From assembly GCF_000276805.1 (NCBI RefSeq), contig NZ_AKXQ01000008.1, positions 62,001-126,000 of the forward strand: a stretch of DNA of 64,000 nucleotides, written 5' to 3'. Positions 17,451-26,944 of this stretch are shown piece by piece. The notes under the pieces are model-generated. The model made no database searches and was not told where the DNA came from. It was given only the letters and a program-made list of their open reading frames with translations. The position numbers were made by a program, and so were the translations under genes. Numbering within the stretch: position 1 is the stretch's first letter; each line of letters opens with the position of its first letter. Source of the stretch: Moritella dasanensis ArB 0140. GTDB lineage: Bacteria > Pseudomonadota > Gammaproteobacteria > Enterobacterales > Moritellaceae.

Positions 17451-19016
17451 ATGTCGAAAACTCATATGCCGATAAATAACACGCCGGTAAATAATACGTC
17501 GGTAAATAGTACGCCGGTAAATAGTACAGCCAGAAATGATGCCGCACCTCATAATGAAGGACTCGTACGTTCGAAACACCGTTACTTTTTAACGTGGCGC
17601 TGGCACTTTTATGCTGGGCTATTTGTCGTGCCATTTATGTTGATGTTGAGCTTAACGGGTCTGGTCATGCTATTCGATGATGAGATTGAATTCAGCCGTT
17701 ATCAGTCAGTGTTGGAAGTCGTTCCACAAGCCTCGACGGTGGCGGTCTCTGTGCAAATGGATAATGTATTACTCGCTTATCCAGATGCAAAAATAACCCA
17801 GTTTGTGCCTGCGCCAAGCCCAGATTTAGCGAATCGATTTTCCATTACCTTGGGATCCGGTAAAACGATATTCGTGACTGTTAATCCTTATAGTGGTGAC
17901 ATTATTGGCACCATAGATCGCAGTGATAGCTGGTATCAACTCGCTAATGATATTCACGGTACTTTATTGTTAGGCGATTGGGGAGACTACTTGATTGAAA
18001 TAGCGGCGAGTTTAGGCGTGATCTTATTAGTGACAGGTGTTTATTTATGGATACCACGAGATAAGGCCAGTAAAGCCGGATTTCTTAAAATTAGAACGAC
18101 AAATGGCCCCCGTACTCTGATACGCGACCTGCATGCCAATATTGGCGGGTTATTGTCGTTTGTCTTATTGTTCTTCTTTATTTCTGGTTTAGCGTGGGCA
18201 AGTGTTTGGGGTGGCCAATTTGTGCAAGCGTGGAGCAGTTTCCCTGCGGAGAAGTGGGATGATGTACCACTGTCAACCCAAAACCATGCAGCAATGAACC
18301 ACGGCAGTGAAGAAGAACTGCCATGGAATTTAGAACAAACGTTAATGCCGGAATCACATGATCATGCGGCGATGTTAGCGGCCATGTCAGTTGCTATGCC
18401 TGATGCAGAAAGTATGCCGGATGATAGGGTTACCGATGATAGGGCTACGGATGACTCGAACATAAACAGTCCTGTTAAATGGGGTGTTGATGAGGTCTTA
18501 GTGCAAGCCAAATCCCTTGGGTTTAGCCAATTTAAACTTAACTTTCCGCGCACTGACACTGGCGTTTATACCTTAGCGGCAAATACCATGAGTGGTGATA
18601 TTACCGATCCTAGACTGGATAGAACCACCCATATTGACCAGTATTCGGGCAAGGTTTTAGCCGACGTCACATGGCATGAATATAACCCCATGGCTAAGTT
18701 CATGGCGGCAGGCATTGCGCTGCATCAAGGCGATGTGAGTGTATTGAATAAAATAGTTAATGTCATGTTCTGTTTAGCGTTTATCTTTATCGCTATCTCT
18801 GGTGCCGTGATGTGGTGGATACGCCGCCCTGCAGGTAAGAAAGTACTTGGCGCGCCACCACGATTTGAGCATGAAGGTGTCTGGAAAGTGGGTTTGATGA
18901 CTATCTTAGCCTTATCCGTGATGTTACCGCTGGCTGGTGGCACTATCGCCTTGGTATTACTGATTGACTGGCTGGTCATTAAGCGTGTGAGTAAAATTAA
19001 AATGGCATTTAATTAA
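17451..19016 (+). CDS. PepSY-associated transmembrane protein
   Basis: A 521-residue inner-membrane protein of the PepSY_TM (PiuB-like) family, often tied to iron or siderophore uptake and possibly to ferric reduction. An unusual N-terminus has 15-bp DNA repeats encoding N-S/N-T-P/S-V units (residues 8-25). Then come HRYFLTWRWHFYAGLFVVPFMLMLSLTGLVMLF (TM1 with conserved His), a PepSY-like periplasmic region, a second TM near residues 183-201, DLHANIGGLLSFVLLFFFISGLAW, a His/Met-rich stretch (HDHAAMLAAMSVAMPDAESM), and two C-terminal TMs. AAAGGA stands about 10 nt before the ATG. The His/Met-rich insert suggests contact with copper or another metal; that is inference. Confidence 0.85.
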   Translation: MSKTHMPINNTPVNNTSVNSTPVNSTARNDAAPHNEGLVRSKHRYFLTWRWHFYAGLFVVPFMLMLSLTGLVMLFDDEIEFSRYQSVLEVVPQASTVAVSVQMDNVLLAYPDAKITQFVPAPSPDLANRFSITLGSGKTIFVTVNPYSGDIIGTIDRSDSWYQLANDIHGTLLLGDWGDYLIEIAASLGVILLVTGVYLWIPRDKASKAGFLKIRTTNGPRTLIRDLHANIGGLLSFVLLFFFISGLAWASVWGGQFVQAWSSFPAEKWDDVPLSTQNHAAMNHGSEEELPWNLEQTLMPESHDHAAMLAAMSVAMPDAESMPDDRVTDDRATDDSNINSPVKWGVDEVLVQAKSLGFSQFKLNFPRTDTGVYTLAANTMSGDITDPRLDRTTHIDQYSGKVLADVTWHEYNPMAKFMAAGIALHQGDVSVLNKIVNVMFCLAFIFIAISGAVMWWIRRPAGKKVLGAPPRFEHEGVWKVGLMTILALSVMLPLAGGTIALVLLIDWLVIKRVSKIKMAFN

Positions 19017-19124
19017 TGCCTAATATCTGATTGTTATTAAATGATAATTCTTTCTATCCCACAATAACCTATTATATATAAGAATATTATGTTGCATTGA
19101 ATCAAAATTACAAAAAGGACATTC

Positions 19125-21383
19125 ATGAGTAAATTATCTTACTTTCTTCGTTTATTTACTGCATTTTTGTTATGTGCATTTTCATTCATTGGCTTTACGG
19201 CTGAATATGTCGGTTCTAAAACCTGTGTTAATTGCCATGAAGATGCTTATCAAGATTGGCAAGGTTCACAGCACCAATTAGCGATGCAACATGCTAGTAA
19301 AGAATCCATTTTAGGTGACTTCAACAATGCTGAGTTTATATCTAATGGTAAGGTGAATCGTTTTTATACGAAAGGCGATCAATACTGGGTTAATATAGAA
19401 GGTCCTGATGGTAAGTTCCATGATTACCAAATAAAGTATACGTTTGGTGTTGAACCGTTACAGCAGTATATGGTTGAATTTGATGATGGACGTGTGCAAT
19501 TAATTCCATTTACTTGGGACGCACGTCTTAAGTCAGAAGGCGGTCAACGTTGGTATGATTTGTATCCTGATAAAACGACCACCGATGAATTCTATTGGAC
19601 AAATACAGGCCAAAACTGGAATTTCATGTGTGCTGATTGCCACTCTACTAATCTAAATAAGAATTATAACCCTGAAACTAATGAATATAAAACCACTTGG
19701 TCTGAAATCAGTGTCGGTTGTGAGGCCTGCCATGGACCAGGCAGTGAACATTTAAACCTAACCAAAGATAATAAGAATACTGATACATTAAGCACTTCGA
19801 ATTTTGGCTTTAACCGAGATTTATCTAAAGCGGTTAAAGAATGGGTTTATGAAGAGGGAAAACCTGCACTACAGCCACGCTCAATTGAAAAAACAGACCA
19901 AGTGCAAGTATGCGCACAGTGTCATAGCCGCAGAACTCAAATATCAGAAAGCAATGATCATGTTGCAGGTGAATTTCAAGACCGTTATTTATTGAGTATG
20001 ATCACACCTCAGCTTTATCACAATGATGGGCAAATATATGATGAAGATTATGTATATGGATCTTTCTTGCAAAGTAAGATGGCGGAAAAAGGGGTCACCT
20101 GTAGCAATTGCCATAACCCTCACAGTGCTGAATTAGCTGTACCTGAAGAGGCAGTTTGTGCGCAATGTCATTCGCCCGCTGATTATTCTCCAGAAAAACA
20201 TACGTTTCATGAAGCTAATAGCGAAGCATCGCAATGTACAACCTGCCATATGCCTACCACTACTTATATGCAGGTGGATCCTCGCAGAGATCATAGTTGG
20301 CAAATCCCTAGACCCAATTTAAGCGAACTAACTCAAACACCTAACGTTTGTACTAGTTGTCATGAGGGGGAAAGTAATAAATGGGCTAATAACTCATTGA
20401 AAAAATGGTTTCCTAATTCAAAACACAATAATCAACAGCATTTTAGCGTTGCATTTTACGCTAGCAGTATTAATCATGCTAGCGCTGGAGATGCCTTAAT
20501 AAACGTAGCTCAAGATAGTACTCAAAGTGATATTATCCGAGCCTCTTCTTTGCAGAGGTTGGCTGCTTATCCGAGTGATAAAGCAAAGCAGGCGTTAAAA
20601 GAAAGTATTAAAAATGATAATGATATGGTGCGTATTGGAGCTATTAAAGGCAGTGCTGGTTATGCTTTCAAGGAACGCTGGATTTTACTACAACCTTTGT
20701 TAACTGATCCTGTTTATGCCGTGAGGACTGAAGCCGCTGGTGCACTAGTTAGGTATTGGTCAGCATTAACAGTCCAACAACGTGCAGAAATTAAAAAGCC
20801 TCTTGCTGAATATATTGATATTCAAATGTTTAATCGAGATCGGGGATTTGGGTACACGAATTTGGCTAACGTTTACCGTTCACAAGGCAAGAATGAACTG
20901 GCGATTGAAGCTTATCAGCAAGCAATGAAGGTAGAGCCTATCTTCATTAATAGTTATATTAACCTTGCTGATTTATATCGTTCCCAAAAGCAGGAGATAA
21001 TTGGTTTTGATACTTTAATGAAGGGTATTATCGCTAAGCCGGATTCGGGGCCGCTTAACTATACAGCGGGGCTTTCTCTATTAAGACAAAAACAATCACA
21101 AAAAGCGGCTAATTTCTTTAAAAAAGCAACCGAACTTACAGCTGATAACCCACAATATTGGCTAGTTTATGGTTTGTCACTGGAAAATATTAACTTAACG
21201 ACTGCAGATTATGCCCTTAATCAAGCGTTTAAGTTAAGTGGTAATCCTGAACATTTATATGCACGTTGTGACATGTTATTGAAACATCAATCTGCAGGAG
21301 TAAAAGCAAAAGCTTGTCTTGAGGATTTAACGCCTTATGCACCTGCAAACATGATGCAACAATTAAAAGCGAGATTACAATGA
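19125..21383 (+). CDS. Octaheme c-type cytochrome with HEAT/TPR-like C-terminus
   Basis: A 752-residue exported protein with signal peptide (LLCAFSFIGFTAEY) and eight CxxCH heme-binding motifs in the first half: CVNCH (C34), CADCH, CEACH, CAQCH, CSNCH, CAQCH, CTTCH and CTSCH. The second half has helical HEAT-like repeats (about 440-550) and three or more TPR-like units (RGFGYTNLANVYRSQGKNELAIEAYQQAMKVEP and following). The spacing resembles the cytochrome c554/NapC-like multiheme group, but no active-site lysine motif of NrfA type is evident. It is probably a periplasmic electron carrier or reductase with a protein-docking domain; the substrate is unknown. Monocistronic, followed by a strong terminator. 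Confidence 0.85.
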   Translation: MSKLSYFLRLFTAFLLCAFSFIGFTAEYVGSKTCVNCHEDAYQDWQGSQHQLAMQHASKESILGDFNNAEFISNGKVNRFYTKGDQYWVNIEGPDGKFHDYQIKYTFGVEPLQQYMVEFDDGRVQLIPFTWDARLKSEGGQRWYDLYPDKTTTDEFYWTNTGQNWNFMCADCHSTNLNKNYNPETNEYKTTWSEISVGCEACHGPGSEHLNLTKDNKNTDTLSTSNFGFNRDLSKAVKEWVYEEGKPALQPRSIEKTDQVQVCAQCHSRRTQISESNDHVAGEFQDRYLLSMITPQLYHNDGQIYDEDYVYGSFLQSKMAEKGVTCSNCHNPHSAELAVPEEAVCAQCHSPADYSPEKHTFHEANSEASQCTTCHMPTTTYMQVDPRRDHSWQIPRPNLSELTQTPNVCTSCHEGESNKWANNSLKKWFPNSKHNNQQHFSVAFYASSINHASAGDALINVAQDSTQSDIIRASSLQRLAAYPSDKAKQALKESIKNDNDMVRIGAIKGSAGYAFKERWILLQPLLTDPVYAVRTEAAGALVRYWSALTVQQRAEIKKPLAEYIDIQMFNRDRGFGYTNLANVYRSQGKNELAIEAYQQAMKVEPIFINSYINLADLYRSQKQEIIGFDTLMKGIIAKPDSGPLNYTAGLSLLRQKQSQKAANFFKKATELTADNPQYWLVYGLSLENINLTTADYALNQAFKLSGNPEHLYARCDMLLKHQSAGVKAKACLEDLTPYAPANMMQQLKARLQ

Positions 21384-21471
21384 TAATTAGTCAGTTACAA
21401 TAAGTTAAAAGGGCGAAAGTGAAATCACTCTCGCCAATATTCGTCCACCGATTCTCTGCATCGGATCATTT

Positions 21472-21515
21472 AAAAAACCTGATGATGAAGTAACCTCACC
21501 ATCAGGTTTTTTTGG
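21472..21515 (+). terminator. Intrinsic terminator after the octaheme cytochrome gene
   Basis: AAACCTGATG pairs with CATCAGGTTT and is followed by a run of T (ending near 21513). The spacer between the arms is 15 nt. It lies about 90 bp after the stop codon. Confidence 0.88.
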
Positions 21516-21633
21516 GTTTTTCACTTCAAGATCAGCTTATTAAACGCTATTATGGATATAAAAGAGGTCGTATTCTGAGCTAGCATTCAAATTATGAAGA
21601 CTCACATGTATTTAATTAAATAACGAGGATAGT

Positions 21634-22368
21634 ATGTTCAAAAATATATCAGCAGCACTGGGTTTTGGTGGAGCAAAAGTAGATACCATTCTTGATTATA
21701 ATGAAGTGCTTCAAGGTGGTCTGGTATCAGGACATGTAAAAGTGGTGGGTGGTAGCGTAGATCAAAGCATCGCTGCCATTACAATTTGCTTAATGACGAA
21801 AGTGAAACAAGAAATTGATGAAAATATTGAATTTGTAGATCATGTATTAGCGCAGTACCATATATCAGACGCGTTTGATGCCAAGGCGGATGCTGAGTAT
21901 CGTTTTGATTTTGAGTTTAATCTACATCCAGAAGCGCCGATCACGACTCTGGCTGTGAGTAACAACCAATGCGTTGTGTGGTTAGATACTGAACTTGATA
22001 TTGACTATGCGATTGATGCAAGCGATAAAGACGTTATTCATGTGCTACCTTTACCTGCTATTGCCACTATTATTAACAAATTAATCGAAGATAAAGACTT
22101 AAAACTCGTTAAAACAGATATGGAGTCGGGCACTATTTCGATGTCTGGATTTACTAATGAATCTGGCGCATACCAAGAAATAGAGTTTCGTAAAAGCAGT
22201 ATTTTTAGTCGTGGTGAACTTGAGCTTACCTTTGCATTAAAAGGCGATACTGTTTATGGCTTAGCCGAGATAGACCGAGTACTAAGAGGCGATACGTATA
22301 AAAGCTTTGATATCTCTATGCATGCATCCGAGACTGAAATCGACGATTTAGTGGATTATTTGGTTTAA
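21634..22368 (+). CDS. Spo0M-family arrestin-fold protein
   Basis: A 244-residue cytoplasmic protein of the SpoOM (sporulation-control protein M) family, which has an arrestin-like beta-sandwich fold and is common in non-sporulating bacteria. Its role there is undefined. Visible marks are FGGAKVDTILDYNEVLQGGLVSGHVKVVGG at the N-terminus and IEFRKSSIFSRGELELTFALKGDTVYGLAEIDR in the second half. It has no signal peptide. ACGAGGA stands about 7 nt before the ATG. Single gene with its own terminator. Confidence 0.87.
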   Translation: MFKNISAALGFGGAKVDTILDYNEVLQGGLVSGHVKVVGGSVDQSIAAITICLMTKVKQEIDENIEFVDHVLAQYHISDAFDAKADAEYRFDFEFNLHPEAPITTLAVSNNQCVVWLDTELDIDYAIDASDKDVIHVLPLPAIATIINKLIEDKDLKLVKTDMESGTISMSGFTNESGAYQEIEFRKSSIFSRGELELTFALKGDTVYGLAEIDRVLRGDTYKSFDISMHASETEIDDLVDYLV

Positions 22369-22382
22369 GCTTGTTTGACGTT

Positions 22383-22420
22383 AGTTCTGTGTAAATTGTC
22401 ATGCACGGAACTGCGTTTTT
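22383..22420 (+). terminator. Intrinsic terminator after the Spo0M-like gene
   Basis: AGTTCTGTG (22383-22391) pairs with CACGGAACT (22404-22412), including one G-U pair, and is followed by GCG and six T. It starts 15 bp after the stop codon. Confidence 0.8.
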
Positions 22421-22895
22421 TATTTCACTCTTTACTTAACTAGTTCTTTCATTCCTGTTTCCATTCTTCATTATCATGCATTTTTCTTCGCTCTATTCTG
22501 CAATATATCCCCAACCTTAAACATCAAACCATATAACGCATTTTCCTTGTCATCAATGAAATTAACTCTGCAACATCGTTGTTATTTTTTTGTTGTAATT
22601 CAGTCTATTTGTTAGTTTTATAATGATTATGGTTGAAACTATTAATTTATTTACGCTTAATTTACCTCGAGTTAACTCAAATTTAACTATAGTTAATTAC
22701 CCTTTGTAAACAGCGTCTTATGCTATTTTGTAGTGCGGCTATATGCATGATTAATTTTATAATTATGACCTATATTATGAATGCTGGGGTTGATAGTTAC
22801 AGCTCTAACTATTATAGTTGTAGTTAATTGAACGTTCAATTAACTATTATTTAGAACGGTTATTCACAAAAATTAAACATGGAATGTTACTTTTT
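22421..22895. promoter_or_regulatory. betI upstream region with a nest of palindromes
   Basis: About 475 bp without a gene. Besides the BetI-type operator it holds GAGTTAACTC (22669-22678), TTAACTATAGTTAA (22683-22696) and AACTATTATAGTT (22807-22819). All are palindromes built from a TTAACTA/GTTAACT half-site. Such density suggests several regulator sites upstream of betIBA. Which proteins bind is not visible; MarR/CosR-like, OpaR-like and Arc/IHF-type regulators are candidates by analogy with Vibrio bet control. Confidence 0.55.
22821..22846. promoter_or_regulatory. BetI operator candidate, perfect 26-bp palindrome
   Basis: Centre ATTGAACGTTCAAT, flanked symmetrically by TAGTTA and TAACTA, giving 26 bases of exact dyad symmetry. 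It ends 49 bp before the betI start. The GAACGTTC core is the type of site expected for the choline-responsive repressor BetI, which controls its own operon in other gammaproteobacteria. The palindrome is seen; BetI binding is inferred. Confidence 0.78.
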
Positions 22896-23501
22896 ATGCC
22901 CAGACCAGCAATGAAAACCGTGAGGCAACAACAACTGATTGACGCGACGTTGATCTCTGTTGAACGCCACGGTTTACACCACACCACGATCAATACTATT
23001 AGTGGACTTGCTGGATTGTCATCTGGCCTTATTAGCCATTATTTTGGTGGTAAACAAGGTCTGATTGAAGCAACGCTCAAATATCTACTTGAGGAACTGA
23101 AACAAGCATTATTAAGCCGCATCTTAGGTAAAAACTTATCTCCAGCGGAACGCTTGTCGATGATCGTCGAATCTAATTTCACTGAATTCCAACGCTCAAC
23201 TGCAGCGACTAAAACTTGGTTAAGTTTTTGGTCTCAAGCCGCTCACGATCCGGGACTCGCGAGATTACAACACATTAACTGCCAGCGTTTGTACAGCAAC
23301 CTCGCATTCTCTTTTAAACAACTAATGCCCAACGTTGAAGCGATCAAGTGTGCCAAACAAACCGCGGCAATGATTGATGGCTTCTGGTTGCGAAGTGCCT
23401 TGAGCAGTTGTCCTGAACAAGAATTCGAACAAGCCCAAATTTTATGTAAAGCCTTTATCGAGGCGGTGATTACACCGCACGGAGAAAATGAATGTCGTTA
23501 A
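22896..23501 (+). CDS. betI: Choline-responsive repressor BetI
   Basis: TetR-family repressor of betaine synthesis genes; choline relieves repression. 201 residues (E. coli BetI has 195), starting [19 protein letters not shown], which aligns with the conserved BetI N-terminus. The ATG at 22896 is therefore preferred over the ATG four codons upstream. The helix-turn-helix lies in [26 protein letters not shown] (about 29-54). The C-terminal ligand domain includes [13 protein letters not shown] and [11 protein letters not shown]. Its 3' end overlaps betB by 10 bp. A 26-bp palindrome upstream is the likely autoregulatory operator. Confidence 0.94.
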   Translation: MPRPAMKTVRQQQLIDATLISVERHGLHHTTINTISGLAGLSSGLISHYFGGKQGLIEATLKYLLEELKQALLSRILGKNLSPAERLSMIVESNFTEFQRSTAATKTWLSFWSQAAHDPGLARLQHINCQRLYSNLAFSFKQLMPNVEAIKCAKQTAAMIDGFWLRSALSSCPEQEFEQAQILCKAFIEAVITPHGENECR

Positions 23502-24955
23502 TTACTTATCAGAATTATGTCCACGGACAGTCTATCGCCAATGAAACGGGCGAAACTTTTGAAGTTATCAACCCTGCCACCGGAGCGGTGAGTTATTTAG
23601 TTGAAGTTGCAGATGCAAGTGTTCAGCAAGCGGCAATTGACAGCGCAAAAGCAGGTTTTTCAACTTGGTCTAAAATGACGCCGATGGAACGTAGCCGTAT
23701 TTTATTAAAAGCCGTGGCTTTGTTACGAGAACGAAATGATGAGTTAGCTGCTATCGAAGTACAAGATACAGGCAAACCTTGGCAAGAAGCTTCTGTGGTT
23801 GATGTTGTAACGGGTGCTGATTCAATTGAATTCTTTGCTGGTCTTGCACCAAGTATTGAAGGCAATCAACAACAGGTCGGTGATGATTTTTACTATACCC
23901 GTCGTGAGCCATTAGGCATTTGCGCTGGTATTGGCGCTTGGAATTACCCGCTACAAATTGCGTGCTGGAAAGCAGCACCGGCATTGGCTTGCGGTAATGT
24001 GATGATCTTTAAACCATCAGAAGAAACTCCACGTGGTGCGATTAAATTAGCAGAAGTATTTACCGATGCTGGCGTACCTCATGGCGTATTTAACGTTGTG
24101 CAAGGTGATGGCCGTGTAGGTGCTTGGTTAACGACGCATGAAGAGATTGCGAAAGTATCTTTCACTGGTGAAGTGGGAACGGGCAAGAAAGTAATGGCAG
24201 CTGCAGCTGGTTCATTGAAACAAGTGACGATGGAATTAGGCGGTAAATCACCGTTAATCATCTTTGATGACGCCGACGTTGATAACGCGGTATCAGCGGC
24301 AATGCTAGCGAACTTCTATACCCAAGGTGAAGTATGCACCAACGGTACACGTGTATTTGTGCAAGATGCCATTTATCCACGTTTTATCGAAAAATTACGT
24401 CAACGCACAGAGAACAACATCATCTGTGGCGATCCGATGGATCCAGAGACTAACTTTGGTGCCTTAATTTCGAAAGATCATCAACAAAAAGTACTTAACT
24501 TTATCGAAATCGGTAAAGCAGAAGGCGCTGAACTACTGACGGGTGGCCATGCTTTAAAACCTGATAATGCGCCGAATGGTTACTTTGTTGCACCGACTAT
24601 TTTTACTCAGTGCACAGATGAAATGACATTAAGCAAAGAAGAGATCTTTGGTCCAGTGATGTCAGTACTTACATTCTCAGATGAAGATGAAGTTGTACGT
24701 CGTGCTAATGATACGCGTTTAGGCTTAGCAGCGGGTGTATTCACGCAAGACATTACCCGTGCTCACCGTGTTATTCATCAAATGGAAGCCGGAATCTGTT
24801 GGATCAATGCGTATGGCGCATCACCTGCAGAAATGCCTGTTGGCGGTTATAAAATGTCGGGAATTGGTCGTGAGAACGGTAGCGAAACCTTAAAAGCGTA
24901 TACCCAGATTAAAGCTGTGTATGTTGGTATGCAACCACTTGAAAGTCCATTTTAG
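23492..24955 (+). CDS. betB: Betaine aldehyde dehydrogenase
   Basis: Oxidises betaine aldehyde to glycine betaine with NAD(P)+, the second step of the choline pathway. The 487-residue ALDH has catalytic Cys282 ([12 protein letters not shown]) and general-base Glu248 (MELGGKSP). It has the cofactor-binding FTGEVGTGK, the aromatic [12 protein letters not shown] region typical of BADH, and the usual [22 protein letters not shown]. Cytoplasmic. Translationally coupled to betI; betA follows after 63 bp. Confidence 0.95.
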   Translation: MSLITYQNYVHGQSIANETGETFEVINPATGAVSYLVEVADASVQQAAIDSAKAGFSTWSKMTPMERSRILLKAVALLRERNDELAAIEVQDTGKPWQEASVVDVVTGADSIEFFAGLAPSIEGNQQQVGDDFYYTRREPLGICAGIGAWNYPLQIACWKAAPALACGNVMIFKPSEETPRGAIKLAEVFTDAGVPHGVFNVVQGDGRVGAWLTTHEEIAKVSFTGEVGTGKKVMAAAAGSLKQVTMELGGKSPLIIFDDADVDNAVSAAMLANFYTQGEVCTNGTRVFVQDAIYPRFIEKLRQRTENNIICGDPMDPETNFGALISKDHQQKVLNFIEIGKAEGAELLTGGHALKPDNAPNGYFVAPTIFTQCTDEMTLSKEEIFGPVMSVLTFSDEDEVVRRANDTRLGLAAGVFTQDITRAHRVIHQMEAGICWINAYGASPAEMPVGGYKMSGIGRENGSETLKAYTQIKAVYVGMQPLESPF

Positions 24956-25018
24956 AGTCGTCTTTATTAAGGCTAGATTTTAAGAGATTGTTTTAAGTTT
25001 TAATTTTAAGGAAAGGTT

Positions 25019-26710
25019 ATGACTACATCACAAGGATTGTACGATTACATTATTGTTGGCGCGGGTAGTGCGGGTTGTGTATTAGCCAACCGATTATCTG
25101 CCGATCCAGCAAACAAAGTATTGCTACTGGAAACCGGTGGCAGTGATAAGAGCATCTTTATTCAAATGCCGACTGCGTTATCGATTCCGATGAACAGTAA
25201 AAAATATGCGTGGCAGTTTGAAACCCAAGCTGAACCGACGTTAGATAATCGCCGTATGCATTGTCCTCGTGGCAAGGTATTAGGCGGTTCGTCTTCTATT
25301 AATGGCATGGTTTACGTGCGCGGTCATGCTCGTGATTTTGATGAATGGCAGCAAGGTGGGGCGAAAAATTGGGATTATAGCAATTGCTTACCTTATTTTA
25401 AAAAAGCCGAAAGCTGGGCGTTTGGCGGTGATGAATACCGCGGTGGCAATGGACCACTGGCCGTTAATAACGGTAACAACATGAAAAACCCGTTATATAA
25501 AGCGTTTGTTGCTGCGGGTGTTGATGCCGGTTACATGGCAACGAATGATTACAACGGTAAGCAGCAAGAAGGCTTTGGCCCGATGCACATGACCATTAAA
25601 AAAGGTGTGCGTTGGTCGACTGCAAATGCGTATTTAAGACCGGCTATGCAGCGTAGTAATTTAACTGTGATCACCCATGCTTTGGTACACAAGGTATTGT
25701 TTGAAGGCAAACAGGCCATCGGCATAGAGTTTGAACGTAAGGGCAAGTTAACGACCTTACATTGCAACAAAGAAGTGATTCTTTCTGCGGGTTCTATTGG
25801 TTCACCACATATCTTGCAATTATCCGGCATCGGTAAAGCAAGTACCTTAGCAGAAGCGGGTATTGAGCAATTACATGAACTGCCTGGCGTTGGCGAGAAC
25901 TTACAAGATCATCTTGAGTTTTACTTCCAATTCAAATGCCTTAAACCGATTTCATTGAATGGCAAATTAGATCCATTAAATAAATTGTTTATTGGTGCGC
26001 GCTGGTTCTTTAATAAGTCTGGTTTAGGCGCGACGAATCACTTTGAATCTTGTGGTTTTATTCGTTCGAAGCCCGGTCTCGAGTGGCCAGATCTACAATA
26101 TCACTTTTTACCTGCAGCAATGCGTTATGACGGTAAAGAAGCGTTTGCCGGTCATGGTTTTCAAGTGCATGTTGGCCATAACAAACCGAAAAGCCGTGGT
26201 TTTGTCAAAGTGGTATCAAAAGATGCGCACGTGGCACCACACATTCAGTTTAATTATTTATCTGAAGCTGAAGATATTGAAGCGTTTCGAGCGTGTGTAC
26301 GCTTAACACGTGAGATCATCAATCAACCTGGATTAGACGAATTCCGCGGTGAAGAAATTCAACCCGGTACCGCTATTCAAACCGATGAAGAGATTGACAG
26401 CTTTGTGAGAAGTACAGTTGAAAGTGCTTACCATCCTTCTTGCTCGTGCAAGATGGGTGAAGACGCAATGGCTGTGGTTGACTCTGAAACTAAGGTTCAC
26501 GGTATTGATGGGTTAAGGGTGGTTGATTCCTCTATTTTTCCAACCATTCCAAATGGTAACCTGAACTCGCCGACTATTATGTTAGCTGAGCGCGCAGCAG
26601 ACATTATCTTGGGCAATACCATGCTCAAAGCTGATGATACCGCGGTAACGGTAGCGCCAGAATGGCAGAGCACACAACGATTACAACAACCCAAACGACA
26701 ACCTGCTTAA
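25019..26710 (+). CDS. betA: Choline dehydrogenase
   Basis: GMC-family flavoprotein (563 residues) that oxidises choline to betaine aldehyde, probably at the membrane and feeding electrons to the respiratory chain. The FAD-binding motif [15 protein letters not shown] is at about 12-26. The GMC signature blocks are [18 protein letters not shown] and [15 protein letters not shown]. The active-site His is in [10 protein letters not shown], and the C-terminal block is [40 protein letters not shown] stands just before the ATG. Last enzyme of betIBA, followed by hairpin-rich DNA before the transporter gene. Confidence 0.95.
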   Translation: MTTSQGLYDYIIVGAGSAGCVLANRLSADPANKVLLLETGGSDKSIFIQMPTALSIPMNSKKYAWQFETQAEPTLDNRRMHCPRGKVLGGSSSINGMVYVRGHARDFDEWQQGGAKNWDYSNCLPYFKKAESWAFGGDEYRGGNGPLAVNNGNNMKNPLYKAFVAAGVDAGYMATNDYNGKQQEGFGPMHMTIKKGVRWSTANAYLRPAMQRSNLTVITHALVHKVLFEGKQAIGIEFERKGKLTTLHCNKEVILSAGSIGSPHILQLSGIGKASTLAEAGIEQLHELPGVGENLQDHLEFYFQFKCLKPISLNGKLDPLNKLFIGARWFFNKSGLGATNHFESCGFIRSKPGLEWPDLQYHFLPAAMRYDGKEAFAGHGFQVHVGHNKPKSRGFVKVVSKDAHVAPHIQFNYLSEAEDIEAFRACVRLTREIINQPGLDEFRGEEIQPGTAIQTDEEIDSFVRSTVESAYHPSCSCKMGEDAMAVVDSETKVHGIDGLRVVDSSIFPTIPNGNLNSPTIMLAERAADIILGNTMLKADDTAVTVAPEWQSTQRLQQPKRQPA

Positions 26711-26743
26711 CGGCAGCGTCTGTTGTTAATGAAAATAGGTATC

Positions 26744-26778
26744 AGACCAGCCTAAGCCACTCTGGCTAAATGGTCTTT
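26744..26778 (+). terminator. Hairpin after betA
   Basis: AGACCA (26744-26749) pairs with TGGTCT (26771-26776) and encloses a second stem, AGCC/GGCT. Only TT follows, so it is at best a weak terminator, perhaps limiting read-through from betA into the transporter gene. Confidence 0.45.
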
Positions 26779-26803
26779 AACGCCACACTCAATTCATCAG
26801 GGT

Positions 26804-26829
26804 TTAAATATCGTCAATTCGATATTTAA
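26804..26829. repeat. Perfect 10-bp inverted repeat upstream of the BCCT-like gene
   Basis: TTAAATATCG, a 6-nt loop (TCAATT) and CGATATTTAA, about 115 bp before the transporter start. A second inverted repeat (AACACAAG / CTTGTGTT at 26891-26916) lies between it and the ribosome-binding site. There is no T-tract, so operator sites or mRNA leader structure are more likely than terminators. Confidence 0.65.
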
Positions 26830-26944
26830 GGTTTGAGGGGGAGTGCTATCTAAAAAGAGCCTAACTTAAACGTTGAGGTGGCTATGTTAGAACACAAGAG
26901 GGATAAAACTTGTGTTTTATACAAAATTACATGGAGTTTAAACA

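Noticed and set aside
17388-17634. Two overlapping minus-strand ORFs with YRRTIYRR / YYLPAYYLP repeats
   Set aside because: Both are antisense readings of the 15-bp repeats at the start of the PepSY gene.
21449-21465. CCGAT/ATCGG small hairpin before the cytochrome terminator
   Set aside because: Five base pairs only and no T-run; the stem 10 bp later explains termination.
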